From contig NC_087082.1 in the NCBI RefSeq assembly GCF_026151205.1, positions 10,116,901 through 10,176,900 on the forward strand: a stretch of DNA of 60,000 bases, given 5' to 3'. The translations under genes and the position numbers were made by a program. The stretch comes from Bolinopsis microptera (Eukaryota; Ctenophora; Tentaculata; Lobata; Bolinopsidae). The notes beneath the pieces were generated by a model. That model worked only from the letters and a program-made list of their open reading frames with translations. It was not told the origin of the DNA and did not search any database. Positions 1 through 15,828 of the stretch are shown piece by piece; within the stretch, counting starts at the first letter, position 1, and each line of letters begins with the position of its first letter.

Positions 1-193
1 ATGTTTGAGCAAAACTTTGCTTCATCAGTTCTACTTTGACACCTGTCTGCTCTAATATATACATTATATTATAATGTATATATTAAGTTATAATATGTAA
101 ATGAAAATTAAATTGGAGGTGACAACAATTGAAAAAGCGATGGTACAATCGACCTTAGCTCTATAATGTACTTGTATATGAGTTATGACCAAC

Positions 194-3583
<3,390 letters not shown>

Positions 3584-3990
3584 TTTAGCTTCTTTGCTTT
3601 AGGCTACTGTAGATATATTGTTAATAAATGTCATTTTTTATATTGAAAAAACAGGACTCTAATAATCAGGCGTCAAAAATGTTCATCCCGACCTAGGATA
3701 TAACAGCCGATGAAATGTAACTCAACGTAATGAAAACAACCGATGATAATGAGGACCTGTACGTTCAGGCAAAGACGAAGTTTCACTCAACAAATTAAAC
3801 CGGGTTAAGTGAATAAGGAGTAGGATCGTTAAAACTCTGCGACTGCAGGGATTATTTACAAAATAACGCCGCAACTAATTTTCTATCCCATTTCTTAGCA
3901 GTATCCCAGAGGGGCTTATAGCAGCCTACAAAAGCTACAATCAGACAGTAAGCTTGCAGCTACAACATCATCAAAACATACCCTTTAATC
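3584..3990 (-). promoter_or_regulatory. Conserved 5' flank of LU gene 1
   Basis: About 400 bases upstream of the ATG are shared with the same positions of genes 3 and 4, including the block GACCTAGGATA...ACAGCCGATG and a stretch with GCCTACAAAAGCTACAATC. Shared flanks are expected if the promoter was duplicated along with the gene. No TATA box is convincing enough to call. Confidence 0.45.
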
Positions 3991-5200
3991 CAAATTTATA
4001 AACTGCAGTACGCAGTGAGTAGCCGAGGCGCCGTGCAGCTCTATCCGCATTATCTTCAATGATTAAAGGTATCTATAAAATATAACTTATTGTTCCATTG
4101 AAAACTTATTGTTGTTTCATTGGATTGTTTCACAATAGAGTCTGAGGTCTGCAGCTGAGCACGTCAACTTAAGCCCCTTCCAGCCATTGCCACGCTACCA
4201 TCTAATATAGCAGGTTTTATAGAAAGGCTGATAATCACTTAATCAATTTGAAGCCATAATATAATTATCCCGAAAAATTAACCGCCAATCGAAATTATCC
4301 TGCCTATTTATCTTATTTGCGCAGAGATGTATCCCAAGCAGCGATTATTCAATCGATTTGTTGATTATTAGAAAATCCTGCAAAATTTTAATTGTGACAA
4401 AACCTGCCTTGCATCTTTCCACTTATACCCACTATCCCACAGCAGGTTCGTTCTAATATTAAAAAGGCAGGTTTTCCGTTAAATAAAATGTCGAATGCTG
4501 CAGATTTAATGCAGATCTTTCATCTTGCGTAAGCTTAGATAATTCGAATCAATTTGTTGCGTGATTAAACCTAAATTGGCAGGTTTTGTAGCAAAGTTTA
4601 ATGTTCCTACAAGAGATTAAATTAAGTTAGTATGGTTTTAATGATGTACTTAATTATCATATTATATCATCATTAACAAAAAATGTTGATTCTTGCAGGA
4701 TTTGCCAAAATAGCAGGCTTTTGGATAATTTGAGTGTACAATGTGTAATACTGTAATAATCGTATAACTAGGTTATTAGTAGAAGCTCTTACGGGCATTT
4801 TCTGCTCGATACGCTAGGGACTCACAGCCGTACATGATGGCATTAAAATTATAAAGCTATTAAAACCAGGAAAACCTACAGGACCACTCAAGAATGTGAG
4901 GCCACTCTGTCTGTTGATTGGCACGACAAAACTACTTTCCCTGATAAGTTGATAACAGTAACAGTGTTACTGTTTTCAGGGAGAACTCAGAGGCAGGTTG
5001 GTCGATATACAGGCCCATAAAGCTGGACACAGCAGCTGCTGTGCTAACAATAAACTAACATCGTATGGACGCGACGTATCCTGATTTCTTTTGTAGGTGA
5101 AATTCTTAACTCTCTTAATGCAGTTAACAATTATGAATCAACGAAAATTTGCTTTGCGTCAGAGTGAAGGTATGTTTTTTTTGATCTAGGAAAAGATTTG
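3991..5200. other. Gene-free interval, decayed repeats
   Basis: The first part (to about 4210) is shared with 42268-42500 and begins and ends with an inverted ATACCCTTTAATC / GATTAAAGGTAT pair. The rest has scattered GCAGGTTTT motifs about 100-150 bases apart. I see no coding sequence. Confidence 0.4.
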
Positions 5201-5214
5201 GAACATCATTCAAG

Positions 5215-5940
5215 AATTCAGGAGGCATGAACCTTGCTCGGATATTAGATCATGAAAATTCAGGAGGCATGAACCTTGCAGGAGGCATGAACCTTGCTCG
5301 GATATTAGATCATGAAAATTTGTGGAATCCATTTATCAAAGAAATGGATTGATGACCAGGAAACTTATGCTCTATAGTACGTTGTTTTTTATTAAGTAGA
5401 AAGCAGTTGGAATGTTTGTTACCTGGACAATTAGATTTGCAATCTACAGGAGAGACTGGAGAGAGTTTAGCGACTTTTATTAGATTATTTAACCTCCAGA
5501 GGTCAGATATTCAAATCTTTCCGTAAATCATCTATCAAGTTTTCCGTCTATTCTATTGAGTCATGAATCAGAATAGACGGATTAGCGATTACCGGTCTCA
5601 TACCGTCTTTATGATGACCTGATACTGGATACAGCTTCTAGTTCTCTGGAGTCTGGCTGGATGTAAAGAAAAGGATTGTTCTCATAATACTACTGCTGTC
5701 TCACAAATCATTGCTAGGATGGGCACCTACTTATAAGCTGGACATGTTTAGGTACACACACCAGGCTCACTCATTAAAACTCATTTGTCAATGTTTCATC
5801 GTTTAACTGTAAGTTGGGTGAGCGATGCAGGCTTGTCCGCTGTGGTTCAAGAGATCAGCGGCGGCGTTAACCAAAACAACACCGAAAGCGGCGGCTTGGA
5901 ATCAATGGCAAGTAAATTTTGTTTTTCGTGCAGTTAACTT
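5215..5940 (+). pseudogene. Possible decayed DIRS-like retrotransposon RT/RNase H relic
   Basis: In-frame patches resemble reverse transcriptase and RNase H: YDDLILDTAS near 5610-5640 and WVSDAGLSAVVQEISGG near 5817-5870, separated by stops and shifts. The YxDD-type box followed by a DAGxxAV box is the order seen in DIRS-like polyproteins. A local duplication (GGAGGCATGAACCTTGC) lies at 5220-5300. This rests on short matches only. Confidence 0.3.
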
Positions 5941-6021
5941 TATCGACAGTTCGTGCTAGTGTAGCGAACCACTTAGTCTAATTTAGTAACTGTAATACTA
6001 TTAGTAGAAGCTCTTACGGCA

Positions 6022-6192
6022 TTTTCTGCCCGACCTAGGATACAGCCGATGAAATGTAACTCAACGCAATGAAAACAACCGATGATAATGAGGACTTGCA
6101 CGTGCAGACAAAGACGAAGTTTCACTCAACAAATCAAACCGGTTAAATGAATAAGGAGTAGGATTGTTAAAACTGTGCAGGGATTATTTACA
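6022..6192 (-). repeat. Orphan copy of the LU-gene 5' flank
   Basis: About 170 bases (GACCTAGGATACAGCCGATG onwards) match the region upstream of genes 1, 3 and 4, but no LU exon follows on the minus strand. It is either a separated piece of a lost gene copy or a duplicated promoter fragment. Confidence 0.55.
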
Positions 6193-6479
6193 AAATAAAT
6201 ATTAACGGGTGATACTGATACTCATAAAATATTTGTCCAACTCGGCGCGCGTCTTGATAGGTTATAAACCTACAACTATTACTATCGTGTCCATAACAAT
6301 AGCTTACAAATCAAATTAACTCATCAGAAAGATGTCAACTTTTGGTACACACTTTTTGTACAAAATTAATCAAAATCGGAGACAAAAAATTCTGTGCCAA
6401 CTGATGGCACTTATTAGTTATTACATTGACTATAATCTTATAATGAGAACAGTTCTCAGGTGCAGGTTACTGCGTAATA

Positions 6480-6692
6480 AGAAACTCGATCGAGGTGCAT
6501 AGACAAAGTTTCCACCTAGGCACTCAGGCAACTGTATACCAGTGTGAACTGTTTGCTCTTAACACATCAGCACACTGGGTAACTAACACTACTACAGAAC
6601 CTGGGAGTATAACATTCTTTTTAGATCCACACTCCACAGGCAGCAATTTTAGCAGTCACATACCACACGGTCACATCTATAACCAGCTTGAT
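6480..6692 (+). pseudogene. Possible RNase H fragment of a LINE
   Basis: An open stretch reads GTQATVYQCELFALNTSA followed about 20 residues later by SITFFLDPHSTGSNF. This resembles the ATVFQAELLAL ... I.SDS.SAL pattern of RNase H domains in LINE-type elements. It is short, isolated and lacks confirmed catalytic residues. Confidence 0.4.
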
Positions 6693-6699
6693 TAATTAT

Positions 6700-8700
6700 A
6701 TACATTATACGTATTCGTCAATTCTGGAATCTGGTCACGACCATACGAACAGTATAAAACCAAGAATTGTATTAATGAGTGGTGTTGAAGAGAGGTCATC
6801 AGGTTAGGTCACAGTTGTACTTGTGCCCTATTTGACGACAAAAACATTTAATTCATCACAGGGCAAGAAGACCGTTAAAAGGACTTAAAGAATAATTTAG
6901 CAGAATACCTACATTTAGCGGTCAGTTCATTGGGATTTGGCGATTTGTCACTGAGGACGGAGAACTAGAAGTTTGCCGGTGAGGACGGAGAACTAGAAGT
7001 TTGCCGGTGTTCTATGTGATACGATTAAGCGACACCATCATCAGCATGTTATTCTCCAAGTATGTTTTAAGGCTGTGAAATATAACAAACCACATCATGG
7101 TCGCAGTTATAGATTTTAATTATATATTTCAATGTTGCCATGGGGTGGCAAGTCCCTATTCATCGCAGTCCGATAATTTTAATGCCTATCAACAAGGTCA
7201 AAAGGAAATCGCGGCACGTCCCATTCTCCACGACAAATTTGTTAAGTGAAATTTGGAACAATGATAACATTGATCAATTGTTAAGACAATTAATCTATAT
7301 TATAATTTTATAACATACCTTTGCGAACACAATATCTATATGGACAAAAACTCATGAGGGTAAAGGAAATATTTCTACGACAGTGAGTCGAGGGTTCCTC
7401 CCACATATCCTCTAGAGTTCTGGAATCATTTCGCCAGTATTCTTCAGGATCCGGAGTTCCTCGGACCTCTAACATGGTGGAGCAGTATTCTGTACGACCT
7501 TCTTAAGTTATAGCTTCTATGTACAGAGTTGTCATATGAACTCTACCCCAGATCTAGCCGATTTCTAGGTCAATTATATTCAATCCATGGATCACATCAC
7601 TAATCTAAATTATACGCCACAAGCTTCCATGTTAATTACTTGATGACATATACGGTGGTCATATCACTTCTGACCCAAGGTCTGGCAGCCGATGCCGCAA
7701 CCTCTAAGTAGCCATCTCTAAGTCGTACACACAAACCAACTAGCAAGTCATTACGCTACAAACCAGTCTACCCCTTAAATTCATAATTCTATTCGTGCAA
7801 ATACATTATATTTCCTAATCCTATTGTCTGATCCCAACCCTAACTCTAACCCAATCCCTAACAAAAGCATATGCTGAAATCCTAACCCTAACGATAAATT
7901 CGACCAACTTCCTTATTTTTATATGGTCATATCACGTGATTGAGACAGTTTTTCGCCACTATATCGACAGGTAAGCATTTAACCCTATGTCATGGGGGTG
8001 ATTCGGAATCAGCGTCCGAAAACACATCAATTCAAGTTGGTTTCAACTGTCGGGGGCCCTTTTAGAAAAATCTCGAAGATCGACTGTAGAGTGATTTAGC
8101 ACGCTCGGCATATTCCAGCAATTAAGCAGGTACTAAGGGAGCCTGGTGTCTGGCATTCTGGTGACATAGGCCATGGCCAAAGTCAGTTGTTTCTTGAATA
8201 AGTAAAACTGACTAAAAGTTTCAGTAAAACTAACAACTAAGATAGCAAATTCTAAACAAACGTTCTAATAAGACTATTGATTATAATCTGTTTATAGTCT
8301 ATAAAATTGTGACTCGTAGTTGTCGACTTAAGGGGCACATGATAACAATAATCATTGTAGTTATAGCTATCTTTAGCAAGTTGCCCAATGCCCATTCAAT
8401 ATGGAGTGAGAGACACATCTTGATGAGTACGTTCATTTGTTAGATTAATCTCGTTCAATTTTCCCTTAATCAAACATCGTCACATTTGAAGAACAATATA
8501 TAATTGTATTCATCAAACTACATTCTCAACTAGTTCGATGAGGGTTCCATCAACTGCTAGTTCCCCTAATTCATCTTGTAGCTGTTGTTTCAAAATGTAC
8601 GATAACACATATTGATATACGTATTTTCCTAAAATGAAACATACGCAAGAGTCACAAGTTACTAAACGCGCTTCACTTGCTATTTAAAAGTGTTATCCTA
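6700..8700. other. Gene-free interval with old repeat copies
   Basis: 7198-7270 contains a relict of the small hAT-like element seen intact at 54788. 7830-8106, including degenerate CCCTAA telomere-like motifs at about 7840-7890, is an inverted copy of the spacer of the foldback element at 24990-25290. A 22-base stretch is tandemly repeated at 6951-7010. No coding sequence seen. Confidence 0.5.
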
Positions 8701-9164
8701 AGATGAGAAATACGTACGGTACGTACCTTTAAAAATAGCTGTACGGTACGTACTTTTAAACCTTGGCTGAAAGGTACAGTGCTTGCAATTGCAAAAAATG
8801 CACAAAAACCACGTTCACACGACAACTTTCATGGAAGCTGAATTCGCTCATCGCTGCTTTTCAATTTATACCATAAGATTTAGAGCAGTCGTACAATACG
8901 TGCGCGCAAGGATGTTCTAGAAGGGTAGGACCATGTGAGATTGGATTTGGCGCTTTGAACTATGTTGGTTGAAAAACTAAAAGTTGGCAGATGTTGGTTA
9001 CGCGATTTTGAGCGCATCGTCATTGTGTGAAACAAACTTGAGAGACTACGAATATCTTATGAATAAAAGAAGGCTGAGGCTGAAGCCTCAGCTTGCTAAA
9101 AAACTAATGGTTATTCACTCCAATAAGCACATTAAAATGTGATACTAATTTTATCTGTCACTGC

Positions 9165-9436
9165 TCATTTTTTCCCGATCCATGACTCAAAGTGCCGAAG
9201 GCACAAAAGAGTCAAGGACAAGGGTTAGCGATCGAGGTTTTTTTTGGGATATGGTAGCTTTGCGACCTTGCGACCGTGCGTGCCTGCGTGCCTGCCTGCG
9301 TACGTGTCGCCCACGTGTCTGCCTGCGCAAAGTTATTTTGCGCGAAAATCTGAATTAAACAATTGTTGGCGCGCGGTGCTGAAATGTTCAAGTACATTGT
9401 TAATTTCACCATGTACGCATCCCGCTAGAGACTAAT
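9165..9436. mobile_element. Repeat X (hairpin element), left half, split by LINE
   Basis: It begins TTTTTTCCCGATCC and has the hairpin GACTC...GTGCCGAAGGCAC...GAGTC followed by CG-rich GCGTGCCTGC runs. It continues at 11080-11372; the uninterrupted copy is at 46561-47133. A partial copy is at 39593-39790. Confidence 0.7.
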
Positions 9437-9440
9437 GATT

Positions 9441-11083
9441 TGATTTGAAACTTTTACAAATAGTACATTATACAATACAGCAAAGAGAATTAAAAATATA
9501 CGACATTATTATCATGAGGCATTTGTAGGGTAAAAGTTGTAGTCCATATTGTATAAATACTAAAAGCATGGTTAAGTGGTACAAGTTCTGGGGGTATACG
9601 TATTACAAGTAATAGTTCTACTCCCAGACTCACTAACACCACCTCCATCTAAACACACAAAATGTATCTAAAACACGCAAATTTAGAATTATCAAAATAA
9701 ATACATAATGTATCCATGACCTGACTCATAATGCGCCAAAAATTGCGCGCGTATCATCACACAGCGCTTAGAAGCAAGATTACAGTCGGATATAAAGTTC
9801 GCGTAATCCAGTTAAGTATATTAACTGAGGACTGCACCAGGGTCAAATCATGGTGACAGAACGTAAATGTTATTTAATATTATTTAATAGATTTATTTTT
9901 ATATTATAGTTGTTATATTCAGTATCGTGACCGATCTATCAGTGGCGGGGGCCCACATATAAATATCATTTGCACTCATTAACTTAGTCAGGGTCTGTCA
10001 ATTTGTCCCAAAAGTGTTTTGCCAGGTTTGCCTTAAAAGTTCCGGCATCACTTATCTCTTTAAGGTCAGTTGGTAGGTCATTCCAGACACTGTGTGTTCT
10101 GAAGAAGAAGCTTCTCTTAAAGGAGTGAGCTTTTGCTTCCACAGTACACTTCAGGGAAAGGTGGTCGTGTCTGTTCTGTCGCCTCTGGTTGATATCAGGC
10201 ATTGCATTTGAGATGTATCAACTTCATTATATCTCGAGGGTTGCCTTATGTTTGAACGCAACCTACCCTGTTCACTGGTTGTTATCGGGGTTAAATAAGG
10301 TGGGAGCTTCAGAACAGATTGACCATTGTATATCTGATGGAATAATAGTAAGTCTGTGTATTCAAACTTCAGCTCCATTGGCAACATGTCTAGCTCTCTT
10401 AATCGAGCCAAGTATTCTAAGTCATTATAGTGATGATCCTGTTCGCCAAGGATCCACTTAACTGCTCTGCGCTGAATGTTTTCAACTTTGTTATTCAAGA
10501 CAACACTTGTTGGTCTCCAGACAACACTGCAATTTTCGAAAAGGCTCCTAACCAGCGCTAGATAGAATGCCCGTTTTTGTTTACGGTCGTTAATAAACCG
10601 TAGAGTTCTTTTCATTAGACCTAGACGAGAACTAGCTTTCGTACAAAGGTTGACTATGTTCTCCTCCCACTTAAGGTCTGTTCTAACAAAGACCCCAAGG
10701 TCTTTTTCACTCTGGACGAAGTCTAGTGCCGTTCCATCTAGGGTGTAGACAGATAAATAAAAGAGCTGAAAGGGGAAAAAACTCAAAATTCCTTTTTCGC
10801 TCAATTTGCTTGATATAGAGAGTACCTTACATTTATTGGGGTGAAACTTCATTTTGTTTCTTACTGCCCAGCAATGCAGGGCATCTATATATCTGCTTGT
10901 AGGATCTCATGGTCCCTCCAGCCCACAATTTTACGCCATATTTTGGTGTCATCAGCGTACAGGGCAATTTTTGTACCTTCACTTACGCATTCTGAAATGT
11001 CATTAATAAAGAGTACAAAAAACAGAGGTCCTAAAATGGAGCCTTGGGGAACTCCTGATTGGACATTCTTTTGTTCTGATTGA
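9441..11083 (-). pseudogene. 5'-truncated non-LTR retrotransposon with RT fragment
   Basis: On the minus strand 11083-10841 reads GVPQGSILGPLFFVLFIN, then YADD, the catalytic reverse transcriptase box, and KMKFHPNKCKVLSIS. It continues in another frame to IQRRAVKWILGE and ends WNDLPTDLKEISDAGTFKAN...LTDPD near 9984, the usual C-terminus of CR1/Jockey-like elements. Frameshifts separate the blocks at about 10841 and 10190. The insertion splits repeat X, with a possible GATT duplication at 9437 and 11078. About 540 bases of 3' UTR follow the ORF. It is dead. Confidence 0.8.
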
Positions 11084-11372
11084 TAGCATAGTATTATTAT
11101 TTTGAATTAGTATTACTATTTTGCACAGATCCGTGTCAGGTTGCATAAACAATAAACATATGGTTACATAGAAATAAACACGTTTTTCAAATCAAATATG
11201 GAATTATATCAACTGGGCGGCGCTGATCGGCCTGTCACTCCGCCATATCTGCATGCTTATAAACAGTAAAGACTGGGGTCCCCAGGTGGTATGGAATATG
11301 ATCAAATACTTCATCACGGATCGGGAAATTGAGCGGCCATCCACAAAAGAAAAGCGGCCGCATTTCTTGTTA
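11080..11372. mobile_element. Repeat X, right half
   Basis: Matches 46845-47133 of the intact copy. It contains the inverted CCCGATCC/GGATCGGG end motif at 11319-11327 and ends near CCGCATTTCTTGTTA. Confidence 0.65.
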
Positions 11373-11974
11373 TCTCTCACTGTTAATTTGTTATCTTAAT
11401 AATCCATGTTTCTCTTCAACTACTACCTCAAATAAAATTATGATATTACTAAAGGAACATTGCAAGTACTCCACCGACTTTGAAAAAAGTTAAATTTTTT
11501 TCTTCAAAAAAGGCTGTCATGTACCCTAAGGGACCTGTACGGTACGTACCTTTAAAAGTTGCTGTACCGTACGTACTTTAAGCCCAGTACCGTACGTACT
11601 TCTCATTATAGATGCTTACAACGTTTGTGAAATCATTCCGGGAGAAGCCTCTAATGGCAGGATACAGCTGTCGAAATAAAAACTCGTTACTGGACTGGAT
11701 TGGAATAAAGCTAGCGATCTCGCTGTCCGGGTGGTCAGCAACTCTTATGACCCGATAGCGGATAGAGAATTCAATGAAGCACAACAAGGTAACCAAAGTA
11801 AGTAAATGCCCAATTAAGAGCGAGGTCTCCACCAACAGAGAATATAGGATCGTCTCCCGAGTCCCGGGTTCGTGATTTACAGCCCGAACCTGAACAAAGT
11901 TATCAAAAACTTATAATCTCTGAAAACCTATAAGAAGATTTTGATTTGAATAGAGTTTATGGCAGACTACAAGT

Positions 11975-12512
11975 GAGGGACCACATGCAAAACTGGTATA
12001 TCTGAACATATACCAATTTTGCGCAGGTAGCACATAGTCTTCAGGGTGAAAAGGTGCGTCTTTGGAACTTTTTTTGAACAATTTTGAAGAAATTTTTGAA
12101 AAAAAGTGAAATTTTATTTTTCCAAAACTGGTATACGTTACAATATACCATTTTAGCTTTTAACAATCATGAAAACAAAATGGTATATCTGCAGATATAC
12201 CACCTTCAAGAAACTTATCTTCTATAAAACCGGTATATCTATACACATTTTATAGACTTTAGCCAGCCCAAATGGTATATCTTCAGATATACCATTCTCA
12301 GTTAAATTATTTTATTGTTAATAGTATAGAAAAAATGGTATATCGTGAGATATACCAGTTTGGAACAATTCTAGTTTTAAAAATGGTATATAGACAGATA
12401 TACCATTTTTAAAAGTGTTTTTTACACATGACATAGAATCTTTTAAATCAGTAAAATACATTTATCTCAAAACTATCAAAAACTGATATACCAGTTTTGC
12501 ATGTGGTCCCTC
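11975..12512. mobile_element. TIR element built from 22-bp palindromes
   Basis: Terminal inverted repeats GAGGGACCACATGCAAAACT on the left and its complement on the right are flanked by AAGT on both sides (11971-11974 and 12513-12516). Inside are repeated palindromes of the form TGGTATATCT..AGATATACCA at about 11994, 12129, 12180, 12271, 12335 and 12383, spaced 50-135 bases apart with AT-rich DNA between. No coding sequence. Confidence 0.75.
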
Positions 12513-12719
12513 AAGTTGAAGTGGTATTATATATAACGATCCGTGCTGAGGCCAATATATATAGACATGTCTCTTATGTGATGCTTTAGCTGCGCTGCAG
12601 CAGGGCCATCAAGTGAAATGACCACTCTTATGCTTTACTTCGGACAACCATGGCTTAATAGTCACGGCATGTAACCGGCACTTACAGGAAACCGAAGGAT
12701 CAAGTCTAACGCCAGCGAC

Positions 12720-12985
12720 GGTTAAGGTATTATACCACACTTTCTTCGCCCGAAGCTTCGCTGTATTGATCATATACAGCTCCTCATTTAACCCTCACAC
12801 ACGATTTCTCGAGCATTCGGCTGAGTAGACCGGGGGGCTGCATAGGTTTAACGGAACCCTCAGCAGAGCGTCAACGACGCTCACCCCATGGCTAGCGGCA
12901 CAGACGGGAATCGTACTTGGGACCCTGTGAATGCGAGGTATTTCACAAGCAGGCCGACTAACGAACTGCGCCACATATGGGTCTA
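12720..12985 (-). mobile_element. tRNA-derived SINE
   Basis: On the minus strand, starting near 12983, it has a good A box (TGGCGCAGTTCGTTAG) and 50-60 bases later a B-box-like AGTACGATTCCC, the internal RNA polymerase III promoter of tRNA genes. It lacks a foldable complete tRNA and continues into an unrelated body. The 3' limit is a guess. Confidence 0.6.
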
Positions 12986-12989
12986 TATT

Positions 12990-13733
12990 GTGCATTATCA
13001 TTATCTCCTCTGTCAGAAGAAACTATAGAGTCGGTTTCGAGAGAAGACCTCCCCCCTCGGCCCCCTTAAAAATATCAGGCAAGATGCAGTATGTCAGTTA
13101 GCATTAAGGAACTTGCTACTTCGTAGAAGAGATTTGTGTGATGCATGCCACTCCAACGATCAGGAGGATACCTCTTCATGTAGCATGTATATATGTAGCT
13201 AATTTGAGTTAATTTGAGCTGTGACATATTGTTTGATCATTGAATTTGTTCAAGATTCTTACCAGATCTTCTTTTTAAGTTTTAAGTATACTGGCCAATT
13301 TTTGTTAGGATTAGAGAGTATTGTAACAAAATTAGTGTTACAATAACCATCTAAGTTCCGATATGAATGGCGCCCTCCTTGTTAAACGTAGCTTAGGCAC
13401 ATGGGTAGTGTAGGTGAAAGGTATAGGGTTAGGAAAACAAAAATCAGGTTATTTTTAATTGTTATTGAGCAGATTCAGTTATTCTCGATACTTTTGTACA
13501 TTTATTTTAAAGTGCTGATGCTTATGAATCAGTTGAAAAAATGTTATACAATTTCAAAAAGTGAAATGGCCAGGAGTCGACTAAAACATTTGGATGATTT
13601 CTAATTAATAAGTAAATTTTACTATATGGCTTAAACATCAACATTTTAATATTCTACACTCTAACTTCAATTTGATAAGAAGAAAAATTGAATAATTACT
13701 AAACTCAACAGTAAACAATTCCCATTTAAAAGT
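12990..13733. other. Gene-free AT-rich interval
   Basis: No ORF with recognisable content, no clear repeat pair and no splice-linked exon found. Confidence 0.4.
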
Positions 13734-13748
13734 TACATGACATGCTTG

Positions 13749-15651
13749 ATTCTGCTTATTCGGTTCACAGGTTTTTCCTAGACTCCGTGTTAGGACATTA
13801 GCTTTCTGTACCACTTTTCCGTTATCTTAGAATTTATTTCGCTTTTATTTTATTCCCACTCTCGATTCCTCGCTAGCAGTCCGGTTAATTTTAATCATTA
13901 GGTCTTATTAAAGAACCTGTCACCCTCTAAGAAAACTCCGTTTGGAGATATTCCTTGTTACGTTCTATGTTATTAATTTTTACTAAATTTTCTAACACGT
14001 GCATAATGCATTATAAAGGAGTAATAATGCCTCCGCAGGCATTCTAGAACGGTATTTATTTTAACACTTCATGCACGGGTGCCATTCTGCTTATTCGGTT
14101 CACAGGTTTTTCCTAGACTCCGTGTTAGGACATTAGCTTTCTGTACCACTTTTCCGTTATCTTAGAATTTATTTCGCTTTTATTTTATTCCCACTCTCGA
14201 TTCCTCGCTAGCAGTCCGGTTAATTTTAATCATTAGGTCTTATTAAAGAACCTGTCACCCTCTAAGAAAACTCCGTTTGGAGATATTCCTTGTTACGTTC
14301 TATGTTATTAATTTTTACTAAATTTTCTAACACGTGCATAATGCATTATAAAGGAGTAATAATGCCTCCGCAGGCATTCTAGAACGGTATTTATTTTAAC
14401 ACTTCATGCACGGGTGCCATTCTGCTTATTCGGTTCACAGGTTTTTCCTAGACTCCGTGTTAGGACATTAGCTTTCTGTACCACTTTTCCGTTATCTTAG
14501 AATTTATTTCGCTTTTATTTTATTCCCACTCTCGATTCCTCGCTAGCAGTCCGGTTAATTTTAATCATTAGGTCTTATTAAAGAACCTGTCACCCTCTAA
14601 GAAAACTCCGTTTGGAGATATTCCTTGTTACGTTCTATGTTATTAATTTTTACTAAATTTTCTAACACGTGCATAATGCATTATAAAGGAGTAATAATGC
14701 CTCCGCAGGCATTCTAGAACGGTATTTATTTTAACACTTCATGCACGGGTGCCATTCTGCTTATTCGGTTCACAGGTTTTTCCTAGACTCCGTGTTAGGA
14801 CATTAGCTTTCTGTACCACTTTTCCGTTATCTTAGAATTTATTTCGCTTTTATTTTATTCCCACTCTCGATTCCTCGCTAGCAGTCCGGTTAATTTTAAT
14901 CATTAGGTCTTATTAAAGAACCTCTCACCCTCTAAGAAAACTCCGTTTGGAGATATTCCTTGTTACGTTCTATGTTATTAATTTTTACTAAATTTTCTAA
15001 CACGTGCATAATGCAATATAAAGGAGTAATAATGCCTCCGCAGGCATTCTAGAACGGTATTTATTTTAACACTTCATGCACGGGTGCCATTCTGCTTATT
15101 CGGTTCACAGGTTTTTCCTAGACTCCGTGTTAGGACATTAGCTTTCTGTACCACTTTTCCGTTATCTTAGAATTTATTTCGCTTTTATTTTATTCCCACT
15201 CTCGATTCCTCGCTAGCAGTCCGGTTAATTTTAATCATTAGGTCTTATTAAAGAACCTGTCACCCTCTAAGAAAACTCCGTTTGGAGATATTCCTTGTTA
15301 CGTTCTATGTTATTAATTTTTACTAAATTTTCTAACACGTGCATAATGCATTATAAAGGAGTAATAATGCCTCCGCAGGCATTCTAGAACGGTATTTATT
15401 TTAACACTTCATGCACGGGTGCCATTCTGCTTATTCGGTTCACAGGTTTTTCCTAGACTCCGTGTTAGGACATTAGCTTTCTGTACCACTTTTCCGTTAT
15501 CTTAGAATTTATTTCGCTTTTATTTTATTCCCACTCTCGATTCCTCGCTAGCAGTCCGGTTAATTTTAATCATTAGGTCTTATTAAAGAACCTGTCACCC
15601 TCTAAGAAAACTCCGTTTGGAGATATTCCTTGTTACGTTCTATGTTATTAA
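13749..15651 (+). repeat. 335-bp tandem array, 5.7 copies
   Basis: Units start at 13749, 14084, 14419, 14754, 15089 and 15424, each beginning ATTCTGCTTATTCGG. They are nearly identical; I noticed only single-base differences, for example in the fourth unit near 14924 and 15016. The last unit stops after 228 bases. No long ORF. Confidence 0.97.
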
Positions 15652-15828
15652 ATTACCTTGTGTTTGAATACTGTCACTTTTTAACTGCTTTTAGTATTTG
15701 TTATTTTAGGCAGATTTCTGCACTTTTACACTGGGTCATCATTCATTATTTCTGGGATGGAGACGACTTATATCTACATTTAACCTGAAGCGTTTGCTTG
15801 TCTGACTTACTTCATTAGACTTTATTTC

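Larger units (their letters stand above)
8703..11606. mobile_element. Candidate TIR element containing nested insertions
   Basis: The ends carry a matching inverted pair, ATGAGAAATACGTACGGTAC at 8703 and the complement of ATGAGAAGTACGTACGGTAC ending at 11606. Both are followed inside by further GTACGGTACGTAC palindromes. Between them lie a GTGCCGAAGGCAC-hairpin element and a LINE fragment. Target duplication is not clear and no transposase is visible, so it could be two solo copies of one repeat. Confidence 0.4.

Noticed and set aside
10189-10461. 90-codon plus-strand open frame
   Set aside because: It is the antisense of a clear reverse transcriptase on the minus strand.
13749-15651. 335-bp and other tandem arrays as a CRISPR array
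   Set aside because: Units are contiguous without unique spacers, and the DNA is animal nuclear sequence.
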